NCBI GenBank assembly: GCA_913774715.1
Contig: CAJYHS010000204.1
Location: 1 to 64,000 of the forward strand
Source of the DNA: an uncultured Siphonobacter sp.
GTDB lineage: Bacteria > Bacteroidota > Bacteroidia > Cytophagales > Spirosomataceae
Length of the DNA: 64,000 nt
Direction: 5' to 3'
Positions within the stretch are counted from its first letter, which is position 1. Every line of letters starts with the position of its first letter. This document shows, in pieces, positions 1 through 8,175 of the stretch. Both the position numbers and the translations under genes were made by a program. Under the pieces are notes generated by a model. It searched no databases. It was not told the DNA's origin and was given only the letters and a program-made list of their open reading frames with translations.

Positions 1-149
1 TCCTGATCCGTAGGATGGCTCTCCCGGGGACCGTCCAAGGCTACGTACAGTTCTTTGGGACGTGCTTCTCTTATTTTTGAGAATACCTGAACAGATAAAT
101 CAGGCCTGTTGAACATCAAAAACAAAACCGGAGTTTCCAGTTGTATCAT
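1..149 (-). CDS. Glycosyltransferase-like protein, N-terminus (cut by window edge)
   Basis: The minus strand opens with ATG at 149 and stays open to the window edge, about 49 codons. The N-terminus reads like the sugar-transferase family sometimes annotated as hemolysin HlpA-like or GT-A glycosyltransferase: the pattern ETPVLFLMFNRPDLS is followed later by ELYVALDGPRES. In that family the FNRP segment starts the nucleotide-sugar binding fold and the xxDGPR segment follows the second strand. It lies downstream of the Wzz and Wza-type genes on the same strand, which fits a polysaccharide cluster. Only the first part is visible, so specificity cannot be judged. The family assignment rests on motif recognition alone. 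Confidence 0.6.
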   Translation of the reverse strand, partial: MIQLETPVLFLMFNRPDLSVQVFSKIREARPKELYVALDGPRESHPTDQ

Positions 150-405
150 ACAAGTATTAAGTAACTTTTCTCTTTTCTTTCATTGGTCCTATAGGTTTAT
201 AGTGGTTCAGATCTATCAATTAAGTTAATCATTCTTGAATAATTAACTATTTAAAGGTTTACCTTAATTACTTGTACAAGGCATGTTAAATACCTTAGTT
301 ATATTACTGCTATTGTTTCCAATCAACAGACCTACTTGCGTCTAAAGGGAACTGCTAAAAATCAGATCAGTTAAATCAAATCAACTTATTAAATAGCTAT
401 ACAGC

Positions 406-1485
406 TTACTGTTTATTCTCTATAAATATATATTTAACATAAAAGAATGCTTTACTAAGTACAACCAATACTATTCCTATTACAAAAAAGATTCCCCCTC
501 CTAATACAATGGTTTTAAGTAGGCCGGTCCGTTTTAATTCTAATGGTAATACGGGGTAATCTACAATTTGTAAAAGCATGGGCTGCCTTTGCATAGCTAG
601 CCTTGTTAATTGTAAGTTCTTTGTTAATTCAGCTAATAGGGCCTTATTGGTTTCGGCATCTATAACTTTCCGCTGCGATTCTACCCGAACCACTTGTTGG
701 CTCGGATTAGCATTAGGAGTATTATCTATTGCTACGGCTACTCCCTTTATGGAAGCATTTAAGCTACTTTTTACTGAATCAACCTGTCTTTGTAAAATTT
801 CTACATTTCTTAAATCATTAGCATTTTTATTTTCTTTATAAAAGAGGGATACCTGACTCACTAATTCATCTATGAAAACCTTACAGAACACTTGATTATC
901 GCCGATAAAACTAGCGTAAATAACATCACTTTTTCTATCCGGTTTTTCAATAATGAGATTGCCTTTTACAATATTTCTGCAAATACCATTTACTACACTA
1001 TCTTCTTTAATACTCCTTTTAGATTTATCAACATTGAATTTTATATCGCCATGTTCACTCTTTTTCCATTTATCTCTTAAGCCATTTAATCTGACATATT
1101 CGTCAATGATTAACTCATTGGTATTCCTAAAATTTGAGTATAGAACCTTTTCTAATATGGATCTCGATTTAAAAAAGGTGATAATATTATTTTCATCAAA
1201 TAAAGATCCTGACCCTCCACCTACATCTAGACCTAGCTGAGAAGCGATTCCTGAATATCCCCCGGCCGCTACTCCTGGACCCGCCACTATAAAAGAATAT
1301 TCTGCCGTGTAACTGCCTTTGTGCGTATTAAAATAGTATATACCCAATCCTACACCGATCATAGCAAATAAGGCTAATACCTTCCATTTACTTATGATGT
1401 ACTGTATCCAATGAACCAAATTCTTTGTCAGTTCACTAGATTGAACCGTTTTGGAATCCATTATGTATTGAGAATTCTCAGACAT
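406..1485 (-). CDS. Wzz-type polysaccharide chain-length determinant protein
   Basis: The 359-residue protein has the architecture of inner-membrane polysaccharide co-polymerases. A cytoplasmic N-terminus is followed by a membrane segment at about 36-53 (KWKVLALFAMIGVGLGIYYF). A long periplasmic region, helical in its second half, comes next, then a proline-rich stretch (PVLPLELKRTG) just before a second membrane segment at about 325-350. This proline-rich segment before TM2 is typical of Wzz proteins. There is no C-terminal tyrosine-kinase domain, so it is the short Wzz form and not a Wzc. It would control chain length together with the SLBB exporter, whose gene ends 13 bp upstream on the same strand and is probably cotranscribed. 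The gene is rich in A+T compared with most of the window. Confidence 0.85.
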   Translation of the reverse strand: MSENSQYIMDSKTVQSSELTKNLVHWIQYIISKWKVLALFAMIGVGLGIYYFNTHKGSYTAEYSFIVAGPGVAAGGYSGIASQLGLDVGGGSGSLFDENNIITFFKSRSILEKVLYSNFRNTNELIIDEYVRLNGLRDKWKKSEHGDIKFNVDKSKRSIKEDSVVNGICRNIVKGNLIIEKPDRKSDVIYASFIGDNQVFCKVFIDELVSQVSLFYKENKNANDLRNVEILQRQVDSVKSSLNASIKGVAVAIDNTPNANPSQQVVRVESQRKVIDAETNKALLAELTKNLQLTRLAMQRQPMLLQIVDYPVLPLELKRTGLLKTIVLGGGIFFVIGIVLVVLSKAFFYVKYIFIENKQ

Positions 1486-1498
1486 TCTTAGGGTTCGG

Positions 1499-3823
1499 TT
1501 ATTTTCTTAAAATAGCAAAAATGATAGCGGCCAGAGAAGCCATACTAGTACTTAAGCCAATCCAGCTCTGAGCATTCATCGTTTCTTTCTTTTCCCGTTT
1601 GCGAGGTACGTAGATCTGAGTTCCAGGCTCTATTTCCGGGTAAACCTTCCAAACCAGGAATCGTCGCGTCGCCTTTACTTCGCCATTGGCATGAATGACG
1701 TACGATTTTCTTCGTATGGCATTTTGAGTAAAGCCCCCACTGTTGATGATGTATGACTTGAAATTTTTCTTATCAAATACTACGTTTTTAGGTTTGAGTA
1801 CCTCGCCGTTGATTTTTACTAACTGGCTAATCATGGGCACGACGATAATATCTCCGCTTTGCATCAACAAATCCCATTTGCTTCTGGGAGACTTCATAAT
1901 GGCTGGCAAATCGATACCAATATTCTCAGAGCCTCTTTGTAACGTTGCTGCTCTTGCATAAGCATAGGCACTGAAGCCTCCTGCTCTTTCTACAATATCA
2001 GAAATTCGTTCATCCTTCCGACTCAGAGTAAAGTAACCTGGACTCATCACCTCACCCTGAATTTGAACCGAACGTTGTATTTCATAGCCTGAAACCGTAA
2101 AGACGGATACGATATCAAAAGGCTCAAGTTTATACTTTGACGAAGCTAAATTGAGATCTTTATCTATGGACAAGGTTATGATATTGGCTAATTTCGCATC
2201 TTTAGCCATCCGGTCACTATCTTTCACCCGACGGGCAATTTCAACGCGTTGGGTATTAGCACCCTCCGCAAGTCCACCTGCCATCAGAATAAGGTCTTCC
2301 ACGGTCATGCCTTCAGAGAAAGGAAAGTTGCCCGCTTTACGAACACTACCATTGACCGTTACATTGTACGTTTCTCTTAAATCAAAAATAGAAGGAATGG
2401 TAATGACGTCTTCCCTTTTTAGTTGCAAGGTATCGTATACTCCCTGAGCGGCATCTTTGACCTGAAACTGAATGATCTGCGTTTCATTGTTATCATTGAG
2501 GCGAGTTACGTATCCCCTTTCGGTAAACGCATCCTGTTTTAATCCATCGGCCTGTTTTATCAATTCTGATAACTTTAAGCCCTCGATTAATTCAAACTGA
2601 CCCGGTCTGTAAACAGCCCCATTGATGGTGATCCGGTTTGTGAAGCGATCCAGAATCTGATCTACAATGAATTTATCACCTTTTTTAGGGATATACGTTT
2701 TGATATCTTCATTGACAATATCTTTTACTTTCTTTTCAGTATCAGTGAGTTGTACGGTTTTTATACGGGTGGTGTAAGCAGAATCGGTAAGCCCTCCGCT
2801 GTAATTAATTACATCCTGAAGCGTTTCTCCTTCCTTTACTTCATAAATCCCCGGACGTTTAACCTCTCCCTCAATGGCCACCCGAACCTGATATACCGGG
2901 ATACGGATAATGTCATCGTCCTGTAAGTAGATATTATTTTTCACATCCCCCTTTTGAAGAATATCATAGATATCGAGTACTTTAAATACGCGAGCATTAC
3001 GAATCACTTCGATTTCCCGAAATGAACCATTCTTGGTGGGACCTCCTGAAGCGTATAAAGCATTTAAAACCGTCTGAACAGACGTCATGGAGTAAGTGCC
3101 AGGTTTTTCTACTTCCCCAATAATGGTAACCTGGATAGTTCTGATATTAAGTAAGCTTACGTCAACATAAGTACCTGCCCCAATGGCATAATTATTAGCT
3201 CGCAGGCGATCTTTAATTAACTCCGTAGCTTGTTGTATTCGCTTGCCCCCAATATAGACTTTCCCCATCCCGGGAATCATGACATACCCTTCAGGATTAA
3301 CTGTTACTTTCCAGTCTACTAGGGATTTTCCATAAACGCTGATTTCTAATTGGTCTCCAGGCCCTACAATGTAGTTGACAGGCATGGGTCTATTGGCGTT
3401 GACATCAAACAAATTGGCCATCGAAAAAATTTGAGAACCGTACAGAGGTAACCCTGCGTTCTCGATGGCTTTAGGCTGTTCAAACTTGAATTCTTTTCTA
3501 CCCTTTACGGTATTGACGATATCTTTGTTATCAACGTCGAGCTGGCCTTCTTTTTCTTTTAAGGCACTAATCCTGGTTTTTAATTTTGCTACTTCCTCAG
3601 GAGGCAATCCCCTTGATAAAACAACTTTTTCTAACTGATCATCAGCAATGCCTTCCGCTCTGATCTGGGCAAGAATAGCTTCGACTTGTTCATCCGTCAG
3701 AGCATCTACTTTGATGGAAGATAAATTCTCCTGATTAACGATCTGTGCACTAGAATTCTGTCCATTGGCAAGTATTAATATCAGAGCTAATACTACTGAA
3801 TGAACGAGTAATTTCAACTTCAT
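1499..3823 (-). CDS. SLBB-domain polysaccharide export outer-membrane protein (Wza-like)
   Basis: This 774-residue protein has a signal peptide (about residues 1-26, ending NSSAQ) and a Poly_export domain at about 150-230, starting YIVGPGDQLEISVYG. Six repeats of the type xxGxVxxPGxY follow (VTIIGEVEKPGTY, VAIEGEVKRPGIY, ITINGAVYRPGQF, VTVNGSVRKAGNF, VQIQGEVMSPGYF, VKINGEVLKPKNV), each marking an SLBB domain. The C-terminus carries a short hydrophobic segment (SLAAIIFAILRK). Proteins of this plan form the outer-membrane channel for capsule or exopolysaccharide. At about 770 residues it is longer than E. coli Wza, as is usual in Bacteroidota. It is followed after 13 bp by the Wzz gene, its expected partner. 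Confidence 0.9.
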   Translation of the reverse strand: MKLKLLVHSVVLALILILANGQNSSAQIVNQENLSSIKVDALTDEQVEAILAQIRAEGIADDQLEKVVLSRGLPPEEVAKLKTRISALKEKEGQLDVDNKDIVNTVKGRKEFKFEQPKAIENAGLPLYGSQIFSMANLFDVNANRPMPVNYIVGPGDQLEISVYGKSLVDWKVTVNPEGYVMIPGMGKVYIGGKRIQQATELIKDRLRANNYAIGAGTYVDVSLLNIRTIQVTIIGEVEKPGTYSMTSVQTVLNALYASGGPTKNGSFREIEVIRNARVFKVLDIYDILQKGDVKNNIYLQDDDIIRIPVYQVRVAIEGEVKRPGIYEVKEGETLQDVINYSGGLTDSAYTTRIKTVQLTDTEKKVKDIVNEDIKTYIPKKGDKFIVDQILDRFTNRITINGAVYRPGQFELIEGLKLSELIKQADGLKQDAFTERGYVTRLNDNNETQIIQFQVKDAAQGVYDTLQLKREDVITIPSIFDLRETYNVTVNGSVRKAGNFPFSEGMTVEDLILMAGGLAEGANTQRVEIARRVKDSDRMAKDAKLANIITLSIDKDLNLASSKYKLEPFDIVSVFTVSGYEIQRSVQIQGEVMSPGYFTLSRKDERISDIVERAGGFSAYAYARAATLQRGSENIGIDLPAIMKSPRSKWDLLMQSGDIIVVPMISQLVKINGEVLKPKNVVFDKKNFKSYIINSGGFTQNAIRRKSYVIHANGEVKATRRFLVWKVYPEIEPGTQIYVPRKREKKETMNAQSWIGLSTSMASLAAIIFAILRK

Positions 3824-4235
3824 TTTACAATGATTCAGTTAAGTATGTACTTAATTTAGTAGGCCCAGATATTATCCTGATCAAGCAAGGTATACCTAGA
3901 AAATTATCTTCGTAAGAGTTTTCTCAAAAGGAGCAATGACGCCTTCAATTGCTTTAGCCAAGAAAACATATGAAATGAAGAGGTAAGGAAGGAAAGTACT
4001 GACTCCATTAGTTCTCTTCATAAACCGGGATTCAATAGGATCAGAATTCTAGTAGCTTATCTTTTTCCGGGTAGCTTAAATAGCCTTAAAAAAAATAAAG
4101 TTAAAATTCTGATTTACTGAATATTACCCCGTAAATGAGTCAGTAAAAATAAAAGTAAAAACATTCATAATTTGATATCAGGATTGGTAAAACATGTAAT
4201 AAACGCTCACAAAGTTAACATATTACATGAAAGCA
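3824..4235. other. Intergenic stretch, no convincing gene
   Basis: About 410 bases of AT-rich sequence separate the SLBB export gene from the glycosyltransferase gene upstream on the same strand. I see no strong terminator. A single 41-codon minus-strand frame (3896-4021) with a hydrophobic stretch is the only coding hint and is treated as a finding. The gap is long enough that the SLBB gene probably has its own promoter, but no clear -33/-7 pair stands out. Confidence 0.4.
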
Positions 4236-4991
4236 CTACAAAAACTGCTTAAGTCTATGCAGAAACTTTCGGTAATGGAAGGACAAAGGAACTCGTAAAC
4301 CATGAATTGTCCAAGCCTTCATATTCAACCGATGTTGATCTATAATGTTTTTAACACTTCGGTTTGACTCACCGCCGATTCTCATATGAACCAGGCAATC
4401 ATCAATCCAGTACGTAGGCAGCTGATGTACTCGCATGGCTCTAAAAGTAAGCTCATAGTCAGCTCCTAAGCGAAAATTCATGTCAATATAACCAATCTTC
4501 TCATAAAGAGATCGCTTTGCAAAGAAGGTGGGATGGGGGGGCATTTCGCCGTATTCAAAAAACGTATGGTCGTAAGCCCTGGATTTCCAGTCACGAATTA
4601 CTTTCGTGAGCGATACATCCATATACTTTAAATTTCCATACACGGCTTCAGTCGAAGGATTTACTTCAAATGCCGCCATTACCTTGCTCAATACCTGACT
4701 ATGGGCATATACGTCATCGGAATTCAAAATGCCTATTACGTCTCCCGTGGCTCGCTTCAATCCCTTATTCATGGCATCCCAGATGCCCTTGTCAGGTTCA
4801 CTGACCAGCTGAGCGATCCGATCTTTATAAGGTTCTAGTTTAGCAAGCGTATCATCCTTCGAGGCTCCGTCAATAATAATATATTCAATAGAAGGATAGT
4901 CCTGGGATAAAACTGAACGAACCGTATCCTCAATTGTAGCTGCTCCGTTGTAAACAACCGTTATAATAGAAATCTTAGGCAGATCCGACAT
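4236..4991 (-). CDS. Family 2 glycosyltransferase (WcaE/WcaA-like)
   Basis: The 251-residue protein begins with the GT-A signature ISIITVVYNGAATIEDT. It continues with IEYIIIDGASKDDT, then SEPDKGIWDAMNKG, and has the metal-binding DXD-type motif in ILNSDD at about residue 90. The later GADYEL and the basic C-terminus are also typical. This is a cytoplasmic or membrane-associated transferase adding a sugar to a lipid-linked acceptor. The length of about 250 fits the single-domain family. The donor and acceptor cannot be read from sequence. The gene starts 39 bp after the methyltransferase-glycosyltransferase fusion ends, so the two are likely one transcript. Confidence 0.85.
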   Translation of the reverse strand: MSDLPKISIITVVYNGAATIEDTVRSVLSQDYPSIEYIIIDGASKDDTLAKLEPYKDRIAQLVSEPDKGIWDAMNKGLKRATGDVIGILNSDDVYAHSQVLSKVMAAFEVNPSTEAVYGNLKYMDVSLTKVIRDWKSRAYDHTFFEYGEMPPHPTFFAKRSLYEKIGYIDMNFRLGADYELTFRAMRVHQLPTYWIDDCLVHMRIGGESNRSVKNIIDQHRLNMKAWTIHGLRVPLSFHYRKFLHRLKQFL

Positions 4992-5030
4992 ATTTCAGAT
5001 ATCATTCGCCAGTCAAGCAGTTGACCCGGC

Positions 5031-6473
5031 TTAAATAAACTTAAGTTTTCGAGCCGCGAAGGCACACATTTGTAATAAAATGAAACCGTGTTTGAAGCGG
5101 GAAATATTGGTATCACCGTAGGTTCGCTCGCGGTAACGGATCGGCACTTCCACAATTTTGAGATTGAGCTTGAAGGCTCCAAAAATCAGGTCAAAATCAC
5201 CAAAGGGATCAAAATCACCAAAAAACTTACGATTGGCAATCAATCGGTAATAATCCGTTCGGAAAATAACTTTTGTTCCGCACAAGGTATCCTTGAATGG
5301 CCTTTCCAATAACCATGAAAACAGCAAACTGAAAAATTTGTTACCTAAAAGATTAAGAAAACGCATCGCTTTCTTTTCCATCGGATATACCAGTCGCGAA
5401 CCATTCACGAAATCACCCTTGCCAGAAGCAATGGCGTTATAAAATTTGGGTAAGTCTTCGGGGGGAACCGTTAAATCGGCATCCAGAATCATTAAAATAT
5501 CACCTGTAGCTACAGCAAAGCCGTTTCGAACGGCATTACCCTTGCCTTTCCCATCCTGCTGAAGAATTTTGATATCGAAGCGATCTTTGTATTCTTCGGC
5601 AATGCGTTGAATGGTAGCCCAGGTATCATCCGTTGAGTTACCTTCTACAAAGATGATTTCCTGATGTTTGCCAAATGCGGGCATCCGGAGCAATGCATTT
5701 TCAATGTTGCCGCTTTCATTCCGGGCCGGAATCACAATGCTTGTGGAAAAACGATTTTCCCAATGTTCTACCTCCTGATGTGGTTTAGCAAAGCTGTATT
5801 GATTAATGGACAAATGACGAATGATCGGCATCTTGGCCATATATTTATTCAGGAACGTAGAAAGTAGCGGGATGTAAACGGGACATAGCATCCGAAGGCT
5901 ATTCCGATAGACATCAAATCCGGCTAATTCCAGCAGGTTGTCCACGTCCATTCGGGAAAGCCAGTTCTGCCGGGGAGTTTTACGTTTGATTCCCAGCCAT
6001 TCCGCAAACTTGAGAAAGGGCTCCCAAAGGAAATTATAGTAATTGACGATGACTTTCGTTCGCTCGTGACAAAGCGGCCGTAATTGCTCGAAAAGAGCCT
6101 GCACATCATCAATGTAGCCAATCAGGTTAGATAGGATAATGAGATCATACGTTTCGTTCAACTGCATATCCTGAGCCGTCATTACTTCAAAACGTACGTT
6201 TGGGTATTGCTGACGAGCCGCCCGAATCATTCCCTCACTGAAATCGATTCCGGTTTTTCTTGATCCTCTGATCTCACCGAGGAGTTCTCCCGTACCACAA
6301 CCCACCTCTAAGATGGATAGGTCTTCGTGCGAGAAGTAATTACAGTAATTCGTAATCTCATCCCAATAGTATTTCTTCTTACGACGATAGGAAACCTGAC
6401 TTGAGGCGATCCGTTCAAAATAATCCAGATGGGTGAATTTGTCCTGATTCAAAAGCTGACCTGATTCTTGCAT
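5031..6473 (-). CDS. Bifunctional SAM methyltransferase / family 2 glycosyltransferase
   Basis: The 480-residue protein carries two complete domains. The N-terminal half (about 35-200) is a class I methyltransferase with motif I LEVGCGTGELLGEI, followed by GIDFSEGMIRAARQ. The C-terminal half (about 245-480) is a dolichyl-phosphate-mannose-synthase-like GT2 domain with SIVIPARNESGNIENAL, EGNSTDDTW, DGKGKGNAVRNGF and the metal motif ILDADLTVPPEDL. It may transfer a sugar to a polyprenyl phosphate while the fused methyltransferase modifies the product, but the substrates are unknown. A promoter-like pair lies at 6494-6526, so this is probably the first gene of the polysaccharide transcript. The fusion is in frame with no sign of an assembly join. 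Confidence 0.85.
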   Translation of the reverse strand: MQESGQLLNQDKFTHLDYFERIASSQVSYRRKKKYYWDEITNYCNYFSHEDLSILEVGCGTGELLGEIRGSRKTGIDFSEGMIRAARQQYPNVRFEVMTAQDMQLNETYDLIILSNLIGYIDDVQALFEQLRPLCHERTKVIVNYYNFLWEPFLKFAEWLGIKRKTPRQNWLSRMDVDNLLELAGFDVYRNSLRMLCPVYIPLLSTFLNKYMAKMPIIRHLSINQYSFAKPHQEVEHWENRFSTSIVIPARNESGNIENALLRMPAFGKHQEIIFVEGNSTDDTWATIQRIAEEYKDRFDIKILQQDGKGKGNAVRNGFAVATGDILMILDADLTVPPEDLPKFYNAIASGKGDFVNGSRLVYPMEKKAMRFLNLLGNKFFSLLFSWLLERPFKDTLCGTKVIFRTDYYRLIANRKFFGDFDPFGDFDLIFGAFKLNLKIVEVPIRYRERTYGDTNISRFKHGFILLQMCAFAARKLKFI

Positions 6474-6987
6474 AGGGGTAATACTCGAATTAGCAAAAGT
6501 ACAACCGATCGCCTCCCCATACTCAATGCTCGCCGGATTAATTCTGTCATGCGGAGAGAAATCCCTTCTAGGCCTGAAAATAAAGTTTCTCTAAACAGAT
6601 CAAAACATTCAGTAGCCCTTTTTAGTTATTAATCAAGCTGTAACTATTCTTCACCTAATCACCGGAAACCATTATTTCATTCATTGATTTAAAATTCCTC
6701 TATCCTTTTCATACCTAGTACAGCATTAAATGAATTTACATTTCATTGAAAGTAACCATCAACTACTACTGTTAATGTGTCTTTTTTAAGGTCATGTACA
6801 TCCGGATTATCCAGTAATGTATCAACTGAAATAGAATTATCTTTTACCTCTCTCTATTTGATGATTGTACCCAGATCTTATTTCAGGGTATTTATTTAAC
6901 CACATTTATTCAATACTTATTAGCTTTTTATTTTTCTTTTTTGATAATACCAAACCCTCATTAGTAATTCATAAACTTTATAATTGA
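6474..6987. other. Divergent intergenic stretch, no gene seen
   Basis: About 510 bases of AT-rich DNA lie between the divergently transcribed fusion gene and the acyltransferase. Apart from the promoter-like site close to 6494 I see no open frame of note, no RNA gene and no strong hairpin. Confidence 0.4.
6494..6526 (-). promoter_or_regulatory. Bacteroidota-type promoter for the polysaccharide genes
   Basis: On the minus strand TACTTTTG (6501-6494) matches the Bacteroidota -7 consensus TAnnTTTG exactly. It is preceded after 22 bases by ATTG as a -33 element. The predicted start would leave a leader of roughly 13 bases before the ATG at 6473, which also supports that start codon. Confidence 0.45.
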
Positions 6988-8133
6988 ATGAAATCAAGTT
7001 CATCCGCTCACCAGCTTGAACTCTTTGATCTCCTTCGCGGTGTAGCTATTTTATTAGTTTTTGGATATCACTGGCATATCCACACGTTAACTGACTCTTT
7101 TCCAGTTACCAGTCAGTTTATTTTTAATGAACCTATCAACTTTACGAAACTCTACAATACCTTTTCACCACTTGCATTTGGGCACGTGGGAGTTCAGCTA
7201 TTTTTAGTCATTAGTGGCTTTCTGATTCATTATTCTTACTTAAGAAAAGGAGAAATATTTGATGGAAGGGAATTTTTTTCCCGACGATTCTGGCGGATTT
7301 ATCCTCCGTACATTTTAGTCCTATTATTTTTTGTTAGTATCAATTACTATCAAAGCAAATACTATTTGACGGACCCGGTTGGCAGAGAGTCGCTTTTCAG
7401 CCATCTCTTCATGATTCATAACTTATCGGGTGATAGTCGCATTATTTTTGGTATTAACTCTTCTTTCTGGAGCATTGCTCTGGAAGTGCAGCTCTATTTA
7501 CTTTATCCTCTTTTCCTATATTTGAGAAAGAAATGGAATATTTATAACCTATGCTGGGTTTTGTTTATCTGGCATATTGTCAGTATTTCTTACTTATACT
7601 ATACGCAAAGTCATAAACTGAGTGAGATTGCATTTGTCGCTCACTCCTGGATTATCTGGGCATTAGGAGCACTCGTTGCGGAGAATTATTATCACCAAAA
7701 GCGTACCTTGAAAATTTCAGACCCTGCAATTCTGTTATGTATTTTACTTTTCATTGTAAGTAAGGTTTTTCTAAATCTTTTTGCTTATCTATCCTTTTTA
7801 TTAGCCGCTATTTTATTTACCATTATTATTGATCGATTACTATTTTCTTCTTTCCTGTATCATAAAAAGTATCAACGGATTGAAAAATTCATTGTTTATA
7901 TTGGTTTATGTAGTTACAGTGTTTATTTAATACATCAGCCTATTCTGGGTACTTTAATTGATATGATTAATACCTTAAACGTTAATTATTACTTTAGGAC
8001 ATTGCTTTCTCTCCTATTACCTTTCTCAATCATTTTCAGTATTTCCTATTTACTTTATTTGTTTGTAGAACTAAAATCCATTCAAGTCGGGTATTTTATT
8101 AGTTCAAAAGTCAGCAAAAGAAAAAGGGTCTGA
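6988..8133 (+). CDS. Acyltransferase family 3 membrane protein
   Basis: The 381-residue protein is a multi-pass integral membrane O-acyltransferase of the OafA/acyltransferase-3 type. The opening LFDLLRGVAILLVFGYHWH contains the family's arginine and the conserved histidine of the first helix. HVGVQLFLVISGFLIHYSY and the motif FFSRRFWRIYPPYIL follow, then about eight more hydrophobic segments. Such proteins acetylate or otherwise acylate sugars of surface glycans, which fits the neighbouring polysaccharide genes. The length is normal and there is no extra SGNH domain. Base composition is distinctly AT-rich compared with typA next door, suggesting acquisition with the surface cluster. The stop codon lies inside the hairpin of the downstream terminator. 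Confidence 0.88.
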   Translation: MKSSSSAHQLELFDLLRGVAILLVFGYHWHIHTLTDSFPVTSQFIFNEPINFTKLYNTFSPLAFGHVGVQLFLVISGFLIHYSYLRKGEIFDGREFFSRRFWRIYPPYILVLLFFVSINYYQSKYYLTDPVGRESLFSHLFMIHNLSGDSRIIFGINSSFWSIALEVQLYLLYPLFLYLRKKWNIYNLCWVLFIWHIVSISYLYYTQSHKLSEIAFVAHSWIIWALGALVAENYYHQKRTLKISDPAILLCILLFIVSKVFLNLFAYLSFLLAAILFTIIIDRLLFSSFLYHKKYQRIEKFIVYIGLCSYSVYLIHQPILGTLIDMINTLNVNYYFRTLLSLLLPFSIIFSISYLLYLFVELKSIQVGYFISSKVSKRKRV

Positions 8134-8156
8134 ACATGACATCCAGACCCTTTTTT
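8121..8156. terminator. Bidirectional rho-independent terminator
   Basis: AAAAAGGGTCTG pairs with CAGACCCTTTTT (12 bp, 11-base loop). A-tract and T-tract flank it on both sides, between the convergent acyltransferase and typA genes. It overlaps the acyltransferase stop codon. Confidence 0.85.
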
Positions 8157-8175
8157 ATATATCTAATTACTTCTA

